Part shown: piece after piece, positions 27,480 through 37,138 of the stretch | How the letters are laid out: every line of letters begins with the position of its first letter | Position numbering within the stretch: position 1 is the stretch's first letter | Source of the DNA: Sphingomonas sp. | Lineage (GTDB): Bacteria > Pseudomonadota > Alphaproteobacteria > Sphingomonadales > Sphingomonadaceae | Length of the DNA stretch: 64,000 nucleotides | NCBI RefSeq assembly: GCF_030145815.1 | Contig: NZ_JAIXHL010000013.1 | Span: 62,001-126,000, forward strand | Direction: 5' to 3' | Position numbers and translations under genes: made by a program | Notes under the pieces: model-generated | Told to the model about the DNA's origin: nothing | Seen by the model: the letters and a program-made list of their open reading frames with translations, nothing else | Database searches by the model: none

Positions 27480-28219
27480 GCGCGCAGTGCGGCGGTGAGC
27501 GGCTGGGACGTCACCGGATAGCCCAGTCCTTCGGGAATGCAGAGATGGTCCACGCCGTCGCGCACCTCGATCCAGGGGGAGATGATTTCGATCGGATGCG
27601 CCCGCGCATCGGCGACCGCATCGTCGAAGCTGTTGAACAGCGCCAGCCGCTCAAGGTTGCGGCGCGTGGGGAAAATCATCCGCACCTTGCCCGCATCGGC
27701 GGCGGCGAGCGTGGCGCGCGCGCTCGACCAGAAGAGCTGGCTATTCTCATTGCCGTCCACCGCCGGATCGGGCGCGCCATCGGGCCAGCGGGCGAGGTAG
27801 AAGCGCGTGTCGAAGATGCGATGCGCGACGCCCTGATGCGGCAGCCAGCGGGCAAAGGGGACGAGCGCGGCGGGGTCGAACTTGGCCCCCGCGATCACCT
27901 CCGCGAACGGGGTGCCGTCATAGAGCGCGCGCCGCGCGGCGGCCAGGTCGGGCAGGTCGACGCCGATCGCCACCCCCGCCTCCTCGATGGTTTCGCGCAC
28001 CGCCGCCACCCGCGCGGCGAGGTCGTCGGGATCGCCGGCCAGGGTCGCGGCAAAGGCGTAGTCGCCCGCATCGACCCGCCCGCCGGGAAACACCACCGCC
28101 CCACCCGCAAACCGCATCGCCGCCGAGCGTTCGAGCATCAGCAGTTCGGGCGGGCCATCGCCGCGCTCGCGGAAGACGACGAGGGTTGCTGCGGGGATGG
28201 GGGTGAGGTCTTCGGGCAT
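27476..28219 (-). CDS. NUDIX hydrolase
   Basis: 247 residues. The Nudix box is split by an insert: GGAVVFPGGRVDAGD, then about 20 residues, then RETIEEAGV. This longer form matches NUDT19/RP2-type proteins acting on nucleotide or CoA derivatives; the substrate is unknown. ATG 28219 fits the domain start (TPIPAATLVVFRERG). Co-translated with the extensin-like gene. Confidence 0.85.
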   Translation of the reverse strand: MPEDLTPIPAATLVVFRERGDGPPELLMLERSAAMRFAGGAVVFPGGRVDAGDYAFAATLAGDPDDLAARVAAVRETIEEAGVAIGVDLPDLAAARRALYDGTPFAEVIAGAKFDPAALVPFARWLPHQGVAHRIFDTRFYLARWPDGAPDPAVDGNENSQLFWSSARATLAAADAGKVRMIFPTRRNLERLALFNSFDDAVADARAHPIEIISPWIEVRDGVDHLCIPEGLGYPVTSQPLTAALRA

Positions 28220-28288
28220 TGGGGATGGGTGTATGGGGTGGGAAGCGTATGGGCAATGTGTGGTGACTACGCGGCGACTACCCCCCTT

Positions 28289-28396
28289 CGTCACCCCCGC
28301 GAAAGCGGGGGCCCATCTCCTGCAGGATCGGCACATTGCACCGGCACGTTTCGAGGAGAGCCCGGGAGATGGGCCCCCGCTTTCGCGGGGGTGACG
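28289..28396. repeat. Composite palindromic (REP-like) element, copy 2
   Basis: Arms 28289-28320 and 28365-28396 are inverted copies of the same 32-bp unit found at 14632-14738, including the hairpin with GAAA loop. It lies between the NUDIX gene and the lower-GC orphan genes. Confidence 0.88.
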
Positions 28397-28469
28397 GGTC
28401 GAAGCGTGACGCGTTTGTCCGCTACTCAATCCATTAGCGGAGTTGTGCGGATGTGATAATTGGGAGCCT

Positions 28470-28934
28470 ATGAGGGTCCTTGCTATCATTTCTGTCGCGC
28501 CTTGGCTGATGGGGGCGAGCTCACTTCCTGCACGCAAGGTAGAGGGTCACAAGATCTACTGCGGTGGAGAGACCACGAACATTGAAGTCGAGGCGTATTT
28601 TTCGCGCCTGAAGGACACACTGGCTGAAGGTGGGTCGGGAGCACGGTTTAAGCAGTTCGTTGCCGACAGATTCTCGATAACAGATGCTCGCGGAAGGTGG
28701 CTCTCGTTCCGCTTGGGGGATTTCAATTCAATCACTCCTGGCCGCATTACTCGCGCAGAGTGGGGCGAGATTGCCAAGCGAGGTGCGAGCGGCCTTCAAA
28801 ATGCGGGTTGGCGTGGCTGTTTCCTCGATCACGGAAAAGTCTGGTTCGAGGCCGATGAGAAGGCTGGCTTCAAGCTGACATCAGTCGCCAAAAACATGCC
28901 GTGGGTCCCGGCAAAGCAGCGCCAGACTCGATAA
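28470..28934 (+). CDS. Small secreted hypothetical protein
   Basis: 154 residues with a probable signal peptide (MRVLAIISVAPWLMGASS). The mature part has two cysteines (YCGGET and GCFLDHG) and no recognised domain. The gene lies in a stretch with lower GC than its neighbours, suggesting acquisition from elsewhere. GGGAG lies just before ATG 28470; a start 27 bp upstream would spoil the signal peptide. Confidence 0.6.
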   Translation: MRVLAIISVAPWLMGASSLPARKVEGHKIYCGGETTNIEVEAYFSRLKDTLAEGGSGARFKQFVADRFSITDARGRWLSFRLGDFNSITPGRITRAEWGEIAKRGASGLQNAGWRGCFLDHGKVWFEADEKAGFKLTSVAKNMPWVPAKQRQTR

Positions 28935-28982
28935 GTCGCGGCGGCGATGCTGCACACAAATAGCGGCGAAAAAACTCGAACA

Positions 28983-29378
28983 CTAGAAGCGGACTGGGTC
29001 CCACCGATCACGCCGTTTCAGCATGATCATCATCTGGACCAAAGTGCTCGCTCTTACGGAGGCGCCCTGACCGGACACTGATACCCTTAGACCGCATCCG
29101 TCAGCTGGCGCTTGAAATTTAATGGCGCCGGATGTGGCATCTGGTCGATAGGTCAGATCGCCCTCGCAAAACTTGTCTTCCGAGATGCTAATTTGAGCCG
29201 GCGCAGTATCTGCGGTGGTAGAGATGATCCACTCGCGTGTCGTGCCCGTGTCTCGCATCTCAATCGTCGATCGAGCTTGAACGATGCACCAGTTTGCCAT
29301 CGATATCTCGCAACGGATGGGCGGCGACGAGACGGACGAGTGCAACGCTGAAAACGCTAGCGAGAGAGCGGATACCAT
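28983..29378 (-). CDS. Small secreted hypothetical protein
   Basis: 131 residues with an N-terminal hydrophobic segment (MVSALSLAFSALHSSVSS), then a Cys-containing beta-rich region (IRCEIS, NWCIVQ, FCEGDL, DGCGLR: four Cys). No family recognised. Lower-GC DNA; convergent with the other orphan gene. May belong to the same acquired insert. Confidence 0.55.
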   Translation of the reverse strand: MVSALSLAFSALHSSVSSPPIRCEISMANWCIVQARSTIEMRDTGTTREWIISTTADTAPAQISISEDKFCEGDLTYRPDATSGAIKFQAPADGCGLRVSVSGQGASVRASTLVQMMIMLKRRDRWDPVRF

Positions 29379-29451
29379 TCCGCGACCGTCGAGCTACGGC
29401 AAATGGAAGTCAATGTCCGTTCTCGACCGAAAACCTGTCGGGTCGCCCCCC

Positions 29452-31050
29452 TTACAACAACACCGCCTGCTCCCCACCCACCCGCTCGCGCGGCGCAGTC
29501 CGAAACGCCGCCGCATGGTCCACCAGCGGAATGTCCGGCCGCCGCCCGCGGAACAGTTCCTCGACCGTCAATATCTGCATCCGCGCATAACTCCGCCCCG
29601 TCGCCTCGCTGTGGAACCGCCCGACCGCCGCCGCTTCGCGCAGCATCGGGGCGGAGGGGGTGGAGCGGGTGAGGACGACGCCGATCGGGGCGCGCTCGCG
29701 TTCCATGGCCGAGTGCAGGTCGCGGACCACGCCGACGCCGACGCGCTCGCCGCCCTTGACCGAGACCAGCGCGCGCGCGGTCTGGCGGCGGTCGGGGCGG
29801 AAATAGATGATGCCGTCGATCCCGCCATCCGCGCCCCTGCGCCGCCCGCCGAACGGCACCGCGTCGATCATCGCCACCGCCCACCATTGGAACTGATACG
29901 GGTCGCGCCGGGCGAGGTCGGCGGCGGCGGCGCAGTCGCGCGGCGTCCCCTCCACCCGCAGCGCCACGCCGGGGAATGCGGCGCGCATCCGCTTTTCGAT
30001 GAGGCCGATGGCAAGGTGCGTGACGTCGATCCCCGCCCAGCGCCGCCCGAGCTTTTCCGCCGCATGCACCGCAGTGCCGCAGCCGCAGAACGGGTCGAGC
30101 ACCAGATCGCCGGGGTCGGACGATGCGGCGATGATCCGCTCCAGCAGCGCGATCGGCTTTTGCGTCGGATAGCCTAGCCGCTCCTGCGCCTGTGAATTGA
30201 GCGCGGGGATGTCGGTCCACAGCGCCTGCACCGGCGATCCGCGCGCTTCGTCGAGATAGCGTTTGAGGCGGATGCCGCCGGTGCGGGTGAAGTGCAGCCG
30301 CCCCTCCCGGTCCAGCCGTTCCATCGTCTCGACCGGCATCCGCCAGTATGAGGTGACGCCCTTATAGGCATAATGATAGCCACCGCCCGACAGCCCCTTG
30401 GCGGTGAGGTTATCGTCCATCCATAGCCTCCCGTCGGGGTCGCGGTTGCGGAAGCGCGCGGCGTAATCGGGGTCATAGGGGGTGAAGAGTGGGTTCCAGC
30501 GTGGCTTCGCGCCCTTGGCATAGAAGAGGATCGTGTCGGTGTTGCGCCCGTAGCGCCCGCCATCGCTGTGCGCTGACGTGCGTTTCCAGGTGATCTCATT
30601 GCGGAACCGCTCTGCCCCGAACACCGCGTCGAGCAGCAATTTGAGGTAATGGCTCGCGGTCGGGTCGCAGTGGAGATAGAGGCTGCCCTCTGCCTTGAGC
30701 ACGCGGTGCAGTTCGATCAGGCGGATCGCCATCATCGCGAGATATGCCATCATGTCGTTGGTGCCGAGCGCGCTGCGAAATGCGGCGAGCAGGTCGAAGG
30801 CGCGGGCGTGGCCGCTCTGCATCACCTGATCAAAGGCGTCCTCCGCCGCGTCGTTCCAGTGCCAGCTGTCTTCGAACGCCTGAACCTGTGCATCGGCGTC
30901 GCTGCCGGTCGGGGATCGGAAGAGGATATTGTAGCTGGCGTTCGAATTGAACGGCGGGTCGAGATAGACGAGATCGACGCATCCATCCGGGAAATGCGCC
31001 CGCATCACATCCAGATTATCCCCGTAGAACAGGGAGTTGGCTACGGTCAT
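29452..31050 (-). CDS. DNA adenine/cytosine-N4 methyltransferase fused to a nuclease-like domain
   Basis: 532 residues. Motif IV DPPFNS (residues 31-36) comes before motif I DPFCGCGT (from residue 319), the order of beta-class amino-methyltransferases. The C-terminal part has GADGGIDG (about 406-413) and VSVKGG (about 429-434), matching the D...(D/E)xK active site of Mrr-like restriction endonucleases. One chain may thus methylate and cut DNA. ATG 31050 is preceded by GGGAGGAG; an upstream in-frame start lacks it. The target site is unknown. Confidence 0.88.
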   Translation of the reverse strand: MTVANSLFYGDNLDVMRAHFPDGCVDLVYLDPPFNSNASYNILFRSPTGSDADAQVQAFEDSWHWNDAAEDAFDQVMQSGHARAFDLLAAFRSALGTNDMMAYLAMMAIRLIELHRVLKAEGSLYLHCDPTASHYLKLLLDAVFGAERFRNEITWKRTSAHSDGGRYGRNTDTILFYAKGAKPRWNPLFTPYDPDYAARFRNRDPDGRLWMDDNLTAKGLSGGGYHYAYKGVTSYWRMPVETMERLDREGRLHFTRTGGIRLKRYLDEARGSPVQALWTDIPALNSQAQERLGYPTQKPIALLERIIAASSDPGDLVLDPFCGCGTAVHAAEKLGRRWAGIDVTHLAIGLIEKRMRAAFPGVALRVEGTPRDCAAAADLARRDPYQFQWWAVAMIDAVPFGGRRRGADGGIDGIIYFRPDRRQTARALVSVKGGERVGVGVVRDLHSAMERERAPIGVVLTRSTPSAPMLREAAAVGRFHSEATGRSYARMQILTVEELFRGRRPDIPLVDHAAAFRTAPRERVGGEQAVLL

Positions 31051-31233
31051 CCGCTCCTCCCACCGCGCCGTGCGGTCAGGGAACGTTACCGGAACATGCG
31101 CGCGTCGGGGCGGTGATCCCATCCGTTGCGGACCCAATTGCTGCGGGCGACACCCTAGGGCCGCGCGCCTGCCGGGGACGAACGGAGATGCATCGAAGGT
31201 GGAGCAGATCGCGCCCGCTTTGGAGCGGATGCG

Positions 31234-32280
31234 TTACGATCGTGGCGGCGCAGTGGAGGCGCGCACGGTCAGGCCCGGCGTGACCACGACCGGGTCGCCC
31301 GGTTCCGCCCGACCGGACCGCGCGCCGATGATCAGCTCGACCCCACGCGCGGTGACGGCGGCGATCGGCTGTTCGACTGCGGTCAGCGGCGGGTGCGAAA
31401 AACGCGCGACCGGGGTGTCGTCGAAGCTGATCACCGACAGATCGTCCGGGACCGACAGGCCGCGTGCGCGCGCGACCTCCAGCGTGGCCAGCGCCATCTG
31501 GTCGTTACTGGCGATGATCGCGGTCGCGCCCGTGTCGATCAGCTGCGGCGCGCATTCACGGCCGGATTCGATGCTGAAATCGCCTTGGGCCAGCAGCCCC
31601 TCGGTCGGCAGCCCCGCTTCGTCCATCGCCGCGCGCCAGCCATCGACGCGCCAGCCGCTCAGTTCATATTCGAGCGACCCGGCGATGAAGCCGATCCGCG
31701 TGTGTCCCAGCTCGATCAGGTGCCGGGTCGCCATTGCGGCGGCAAGGTCGTCGCCCATGGTCAGCCGGAAGCCCGGTCCCGGAGACAGCGACCCGATCCG
31801 CGCCATGTCGATGCCCGCCGCGTCAAGCAGCGCGATAATCTCAGGGTTGGCCGAGTGCGGCGGGGTCAGCAGGACGCCGTCGGGCTGGAGCGCGGCGATG
31901 GCGGCGGACAGCTCGCGCTCGATATGATCGCTATGCGTGTCGACCAGCTCGACGATCAGGCGATAGCCATGTTCTGCGCAGGTCAGCATGCCGCCGAGCA
32001 GCATCTGATCGACCCAGTCGGTGCCTTCGCGCGATTTCCAGCCCTCGATCGTCCGCTCGCGATCGTTGAGCGCCATGATGAGGTAGGAGCGCGACCCGCT
32101 CATCCGCTGCGCCGCGATCGACGGGACATAGCCCAGCCGCGCGATCGAGTCCTGCACCCGCGCCATCATCTCGGGCCGGACATTCGGCTCCTTGTTGATG
32201 ACGCGGCTCACCGTCTGCAGCGAGACCCCGGCGTCCGCTGCGACATGCTTGATCGTGACCGCTTGCTTGCGTCGTGCCAT
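31234..32280 (-). CDS. LacI-family transcriptional regulator
   Basis: 348 residues. An N-terminal helix-turn-helix (VTIKHVAADAGVSLQTVSRVIN, given here as VTIKHVAADAGVS and QTVSRVIN), a hinge around GYVPSIAAQRM, then a periplasmic-binding-like ligand domain with FIAGS and IASNDQMALA. It probably senses a sugar and controls the adjacent receptor/glycosidase genes through the AACGTT palindromes at 40.1-40.25 kb. Last gene of the minus-strand operon; its start overlaps the halogenase stop. Confidence 0.92.
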   Translation of the reverse strand: MARRKQAVTIKHVAADAGVSLQTVSRVINKEPNVRPEMMARVQDSIARLGYVPSIAAQRMSGSRSYLIMALNDRERTIEGWKSREGTDWVDQMLLGGMLTCAEHGYRLIVELVDTHSDHIERELSAAIAALQPDGVLLTPPHSANPEIIALLDAAGIDMARIGSLSPGPGFRLTMGDDLAAAMATRHLIELGHTRIGFIAGSLEYELSGWRVDGWRAAMDEAGLPTEGLLAQGDFSIESGRECAPQLIDTGATAIIASNDQMALATLEVARARGLSVPDDLSVISFDDTPVARFSHPPLTAVEQPIAAVTARGVELIIGARSGRAEPGDPVVVTPGLTVRASTAPPRS

Positions 32281-33767
32281 CAGGCAGCTGCAGGCTCGGC
32301 AGCGCCGCAATAGCGGGCGACGTAATCGGCATGGGCGGGCAGGCCCGCGACGGTGCGGGTCACGTCCTGGCGGATCATGCCGAGCAGGCGGTCGAGTTCA
32401 TCGTCGTTGAGCTTGCCCGCGATCGGGTGCCATGCCTTTGGTTCGATCCCCTGCCCCAGCATCACCTGAACCCAGCTGTTTTCGGCGAACAACTCCTCGT
32501 TCCGGCGGAAGACGCGCGCGGTGTCGCGGAACAGTTCGATCTTTTGGCGCAGCGTGTCTGGCACGTCCATCGCGGCGCATTGCCGCCAGAAGGGAGAGTC
32601 GCGGCGGTCGGTGACTTTGTAGTGCAGGATCAGGAAGTCGCGGATCTGCTCCATATCCTGGAATTGCTGGTCGTTGAATTCGGCCACGTCGCGCGGGCTG
32701 ATCGCGCCCTGCGGCATCATGCGGATCAGGCGCAGGATCGCGCGCTGGATCAGGTGGATCGAGGTGGATTCGAGCGGCTCCATGAACCCGCCCGACAGGC
32801 CGATGGCGATGCAGTTGCGGTGCCACTGCTTGCGCCGCGCGCCGGTCTGGAAGCGGATCTTGTTGGGCGGGGTCAGCGGCTCGCCCTCGATATTGCCGAG
32901 CAGCCGTTCGAGCGCGGCGTCATGGTCGAGATAGCGGCTGCAATAGACGATGCCGTTGCCGGTGCGGTGCTGCAGCGGGATGCGCCATTGCCAGCCGGCG
33001 TCATGCGCCATCGCGCGGGTGTAGGGCACCGGCGGGCGGACATTGGGCGTCTGCAACGCGATCGCGCTGTCGCACGGCAGCCAGTGGGTCCAGTCGTCGT
33101 AACCGGCGTGCAGCGCGCCTTCAATCAGCAGCGCGCGAAAGCCGGTGCAGTCGAGGAACAGGTCGCCCTCGATCCGGCGGCCACCGTCCAGCTCGAGCGC
33201 GGCAATGTCGCCGCTTTCGCCGTTCAGCTCGACGCGGGCGATCTTGCCCTCGACCCGCGTGACGCCGTCGGCCTCCGCCATCTGGCGCAGGAAGCGGGCA
33301 TAGAGGCCGGAATCGAGCTGATAGGCGTAGTTGACCTTGTTGTCGGGCAATTGCGCGAACTTGCTCTGCAACGCGGCGACCAGCTCGAGGCAATAATCGT
33401 CATAGGATTGGGTGTGCCCGCGCGCGCGGCCCTCCAGCCAGTAATGCTGGAACCCGGCGGCCCAATGGTCCTTTCCGGTATAGCCGAAGCTGTGGAAATA
33501 GCGGTCGCCCGGCTGTTTCCAATTGTCGAACAGGATGCCCAGCTTGAACGTCGCCTGGGTGGCGCGCATGAACTCCGCCTCGTTGATGCCGAGCAGGCGG
33601 TTGTAGACGACAAGCGGCGGGATCGTGGACTCGCCGACGCCGACCGTGCCGATCGCCTCGGATTCCACCAGAGTGACCGCGACGGTGTGGCCCATGGTGC
33701 GCGCCAGCGCGGCGGCGGCCATCCATCCGGCGGTGCCGCCCCCGGCGACGACAATGCGCTTGATCAT
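32280..33767 (-). CDS. Flavin-dependent tryptophan-halogenase-like protein 1
   Basis: 495 residues. GGGTAGW (9-15) binds FADH2, Lys75 in ATFKLG matches the catalytic lysine of PrnA, GWQWRIP (258-264) is the halogenase motif that bars monooxygenase chemistry, and EPLES (330-334) matches the PrnA active-site region. The substrate is unknown; in this locus type it may not be free tryptophan. Start at ATG 33767 with GAGGA 5 nt upstream; ATG 33779, overlapping the JmjC stop, is an alternative. Confidence 0.88.
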   Translation of the reverse strand: MIKRIVVAGGGTAGWMAAAALARTMGHTVAVTLVESEAIGTVGVGESTIPPLVVYNRLLGINEAEFMRATQATFKLGILFDNWKQPGDRYFHSFGYTGKDHWAAGFQHYWLEGRARGHTQSYDDYCLELVAALQSKFAQLPDNKVNYAYQLDSGLYARFLRQMAEADGVTRVEGKIARVELNGESGDIAALELDGGRRIEGDLFLDCTGFRALLIEGALHAGYDDWTHWLPCDSAIALQTPNVRPPVPYTRAMAHDAGWQWRIPLQHRTGNGIVYCSRYLDHDAALERLLGNIEGEPLTPPNKIRFQTGARRKQWHRNCIAIGLSGGFMEPLESTSIHLIQRAILRLIRMMPQGAISPRDVAEFNDQQFQDMEQIRDFLILHYKVTDRRDSPFWRQCAAMDVPDTLRQKIELFRDTARVFRRNEELFAENSWVQVMLGQGIEPKAWHPIAGKLNDDELDRLLGMIRQDVTRTVAGLPAHADYVARYCGAAEPAAA

Positions 33768-33775
33768 GGGAGTCC

Positions 33776-34807
33776 TCATCGGCTGAGCTGCCGCAGCAGG
33801 AAGGTACGGATGCGCGACGCGGTTTCGGGCGTCAGGGGCGCGAGGATGCTGTGCCCGCCTTCCGGGATATGCGCGGTGACGGCTTCGTCATTGGAAAACA
33901 CATAATGGTCGAACAGGTCGCGCCAATGCGCTTTTTGCGCCGGCGGCAGATCACGGATCGCAAGCAGCGCGTGGTTGAGCGCGTCCTGCGGCTGGCCGAG
34001 CCATGCGGGCGTTTCGCGCCACCAATAGTTCAGCAGGATGTTGAACGGCTCCAGCCCCTCGACATGGTGATACCACATCGACGGGATGTGCAGCGCGTCG
34101 CCCGGCTCGAGCTCGACCACCTGCGCATGCGCCAGCGCCTCATGAAACTTCGGATGCGCGGCGAAGTCGGGATTGCGAAAATCGACCATGCTGACCGCGC
34201 GTCCGGCGGGCGTGTTGTCGAGCGGGCCGAGATAGAGGTTGCGGAACTGCTCGGGCGGAAACAGCGTGAAGCGGCGGCGTCCGGCGGCAACGCAGGCGAG
34301 GTTCGCCGGCATGTCGTTATGCGCCGCGATGCGCGTGCGCGTGCCGATCCAGATGCTGGCCAGGCATTGCCGATCGCCCAGATCGACGTGGTTCGCCTCA
34401 TGCAGCCCCTGGAAGAAGTCATGCACGTCGATCGAGGCGAGATAAATGGGTGGCGCGGCGGGATCGCCCTCCGTCTCGTCGATCTTCGCGAAAATCTCGG
34501 GCAGCTTGGCGCGCACGACCTGAAAGTTCATGCCCATCGCCGCGTCATAGAACAGCCGCCCGTCGCTGCCCGGCTGTCCCACCGACACGGTGAAACGCGT
34601 GTCGCGGCGGCGGCGCAGCAGATAGTCGCGCGCGGCGCGGCCCGACTCCAGCCCGGCCTGGACCAGCGGCCAGTCGCGCACCAGCCCGCGCACCACGAAC
34701 GGCGCGGTCGCGGCGCGCAGCTGCGCATCGAGTGCGGCGGCGTCGGCCACCGCGACCTCGGGCACCGCCGCCAGGCCTGCCAACGCGCCCGGATCTGCCT
34801 CAGCCAT
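33776..34807 (-). CDS. JmjC/cupin-8 domain protein
   Basis: 343 residues of the cupin-8 (FIH/JmjC-like) 2-oxoglutarate oxygenase fold. The iron ligands appear as HND (in AAHNDMPANLAC) and a later His in HIPSMWYHHVE; LFPPEQ and VVELEPGDALHIP are typical. Such enzymes hydroxylate protein or small-molecule substrates. It lies between SapC and halogenase 1, overlapping SapC by 8 bp, which suggests joint action on an unknown substrate. Confidence 0.85.
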   Translation of the reverse strand: MAEADPGALAGLAAVPEVAVADAAALDAQLRAATAPFVVRGLVRDWPLVQAGLESGRAARDYLLRRRRDTRFTVSVGQPGSDGRLFYDAAMGMNFQVVRAKLPEIFAKIDETEGDPAAPPIYLASIDVHDFFQGLHEANHVDLGDRQCLASIWIGTRTRIAAHNDMPANLACVAAGRRRFTLFPPEQFRNLYLGPLDNTPAGRAVSMVDFRNPDFAAHPKFHEALAHAQVVELEPGDALHIPSMWYHHVEGLEPFNILLNYWWRETPAWLGQPQDALNHALLAIRDLPPAQKAHWRDLFDHYVFSNDEAVTAHIPEGGHSILAPLTPETASRIRTFLLRQLSR

Positions 34808-35516
34808 CCGCGATCCGCCGGTTCTTGCGATCGACCAGCGACGCGATGTTGCCGATCGACGCCACCGCCATGAACAGCGGCATCAAATGCCCTTCTTCAT
34901 GCAGTTCGCCCAGCGCAGCGGCATCCAAGCCGCGCAGCCGGTCCTCGTTGATCGCATGAAATCCGACCAGCCGGTGGGTCGAGCCGTCGTCCAGCGTAAT
35001 CTCGAACGTCAGCGGTTCGAGCAGGTCGTGGCGACGCAGCGCGGCGTAGAAGCTGACGGCCCCCTGCCACCCGGCGTCGAGCGCGCCGAGTTGCTCGGCG
35101 ACGGTTTCGAGATACGGGCTGGGGCGACCGAATTCGTCGAATACCCGCACGCCCTCTCCCGTGCCGATACGCGGGCTGGCGAGATCGACGCAGACCTGCT
35201 TCGCCGCATCGCTTTCCGGCGCTCCGCCGATCAGGAAGGGCTGGATGTCGATCGCGAGCGGGACGTAGCCCGCGTCCCAGCGATCGTCGGTCAGGAACAG
35301 ATTCTCACCCTCTTCGAACCCGAACAGGGCGACCGCGACGACCTCATCGCGTTCGATATTGCGGCGGAACAGGATCGGATAGTGGGCCTGCACCTGCCGG
35401 AACTCGTCGGGCACGGTGACGCAAGACATGACCGCATCGCCATAGGTCGCGCCGCGTTCGCGATGCACGCGCAGATCGGCATGGGCCTCGGGGGTCAGCA
35501 GCTGATGGTCGGTCAT
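34800..35516 (-). CDS. SapC-family protein
   Basis: 238 residues matching the SapC family ([26 protein letters not shown], shown in part as [15 protein letters not shown], and [11 protein letters not shown] near the start; FHAINEDRL). SapC members occur beside TonB receptors and tryptophan-halogenase-like genes in sphingomonads, xanthomonads and Caulobacter; their role is not established. It overlaps halogenase 2 by ATGA. Confidence 0.85.
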   Translation of the reverse strand: MTDHQLLTPEAHADLRVHRERGATYGDAVMSCVTVPDEFRQVQAHYPILFRRNIERDEVVAVALFGFEEGENLFLTDDRWDAGYVPLAIDIQPFLIGGAPESDAAKQVCVDLASPRIGTGEGVRVFDEFGRPSPYLETVAEQLGALDAGWQGAVSFYAALRRHDLLEPLTFEITLDDGSTHRLVGFHAINEDRLRGLDAAALGELHEEGHLMPLFMAVASIGNIASLVDRKNRRIADG

Positions 35517-37042
35517 AGGGTCTCCAGCGCCCTGCGTGGCGCGGCGGCGTGCAGCGCGTCAAGATAGGCGCGGTTGGTGGGAAGGCTGGCGGCGAGCGCC
35601 CGGCCGCGCTGCGCCGCTTGGGCCATGGCGCGGACGGCTGCATCGGCATCGACCGCAACCGGGCCGGGCGGCGGCGCGGAATGGCCCATGCCGTAGAGGA
35701 CATATTGGTAGCTGGCGGCGGGGAAAATCTCGTCCACCGCGGGAAAATCGGCGATCGAGGGGGGTTGGTGGCGCCACAGCATCAGCAGCTCGTTCAGCCG
35801 ATCCGGGATCGACGCCGGATCGCGATACGCGCGCCAATAGCGCTGGTCGCGGCGGCTGAGCACATAATGGAGCTTGAGGAACTCGACGATCCGGTCCCAG
35901 CGATAGCGGAACAGCGCGTTGAAGCGGCGCGCCTGAATGTCCATCGCCGCGCGGTCGGCGGGGAATCCGTCGATCAGCGCGCCCAGCGACAATTCGATCA
36001 GCACGATCGCCGATGCCTCAAGCGGCTCCAGGAACCCCGCCGAGAGGCCGATCGCGACGCAATTGCGCTTCCAGAACTCGGCGCGATGGCCGGAGCGGAA
36101 GCGGAGCGCGCGGGCGTCGAGATCGGCCGGATCGCGCCCGAGATAGCGGGCCAGCGTTGCCGCCGCCGCATCATCTTCGATAAAGGCAGAGGAGTAGACG
36201 CAGCCCACGCCGCGCCGGGTGGGCAGGCCGATGTCCCAGATCCAGCCCGCATCATGCGCGGTCGCGTCGGTCTGTGACCGGATCGGACTGGCGGGGTCGA
36301 CCGGCACCTGCACCGCGAGCGCGCGATCGTTGAACAGCACATCGCCGCGATCGATGAAGGGCACACCGAAATGCCCGTCGATCAGCAGCGCGGCATGGCC
36401 GGTGCAGTCGATGAACAGGTCGCCGGCAATCGCGCCCTGCTCGCGCGTCAGCACCGCACGCAGATCGCCAGCAGTGTCGGCTTCCACCCCGGTGACATGC
36501 GCGCGGACATGCTGAACGCAAAGCTTGTCGACGCCGTGCCGGGCCAGCAATGCGGCCAGCTTCGCCGCGTCGAGGTGATAGGCATAGTTGAGCGCGCCGG
36601 CATAGCCCGACATCGCCCGCTGGCGCGGGGCAAGGTCGAGGTCGCAGATGCGCGGCTGCACCGACACGGCGGGCGCGAACGCCTGATCCCCGGCGGCATC
36701 GCGCCAGCCACGCACCAGCGCGCGGGCGTCTGCATCGACCGGCGGTGTGAAGGGGTGGTAATAGCTGTCGCCGGGCGCACCGGTCGCCCAGCCGATAAAG
36801 CGCGACCCCTGTTTGAACGATGCGTCACAGGCGGTCAGGAACTCCGCCTCGTCCAGCCCGATCGCCTGCAGCGTGCGGCGCATCGTCGGCCAGGTACCCT
36901 CACCCACCCCGATCGTCGCGACATCGGGAGATTCGACTAGGGTGATGGTTGCGCCGGGCACGCGCGCAGCGAGCCAACATGCCGACAGCCATCCGGCGGT
37001 TCCCCCACCGACGACGACGATCCGGACCGCTTGCTGCTCCAC
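35513..37042 (-). CDS. Flavin-dependent tryptophan-halogenase-like protein 2
   Basis: 509 residues. GGGTAGW (12-18), Lys77 in ASFKQG and GFLEPLEAS are kept, but the halogenase tripeptide region reads GWIWDIG (266-272) rather than GWxWxIP. The active site therefore differs from copy 1, and the pair is not a recent duplication. Start at ATG 37042, just downstream of the receptor terminator, so it may be the first gene of the minus-strand halogenase-SapC-JmjC-LacI unit. Confidence 0.87.
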   Translation of the reverse strand: MEQQAVRIVVVGGGTAGWLSACWLAARVPGATITLVESPDVATIGVGEGTWPTMRRTLQAIGLDEAEFLTACDASFKQGSRFIGWATGAPGDSYYHPFTPPVDADARALVRGWRDAAGDQAFAPAVSVQPRICDLDLAPRQRAMSGYAGALNYAYHLDAAKLAALLARHGVDKLCVQHVRAHVTGVEADTAGDLRAVLTREQGAIAGDLFIDCTGHAALLIDGHFGVPFIDRGDVLFNDRALAVQVPVDPASPIRSQTDATAHDAGWIWDIGLPTRRGVGCVYSSAFIEDDAAAATLARYLGRDPADLDARALRFRSGHRAEFWKRNCVAIGLSAGFLEPLEASAIVLIELSLGALIDGFPADRAAMDIQARRFNALFRYRWDRIVEFLKLHYVLSRRDQRYWRAYRDPASIPDRLNELLMLWRHQPPSIADFPAVDEIFPAASYQYVLYGMGHSAPPPGPVAVDADAAVRAMAQAAQRGRALAASLPTNRAYLDALHAAAPRRALETL

Positions 37043-37091
37043 CCTATGTTCCGTTTGCTTCAGTGACGCCCCGACTTGTGCATCCCCGATG

Positions 37092-37126
37092 AAAAAAGGG
37101 CCACCCTCGAATGCACGAGGGTGGCC
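37092..37126 (-). terminator. Intrinsic terminator of the TonB receptor gene
   Basis: On the minus strand, the stem GGCCACCCTCG / CGAGGGTGGCC with a 6-nt loop is followed by six T residues (37097-37092). It sits 12 nt after the receptor stop and separates it from halogenase 2. Confidence 0.9.
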
Positions 37127-37138
37127 TTGGGGGGGAGG

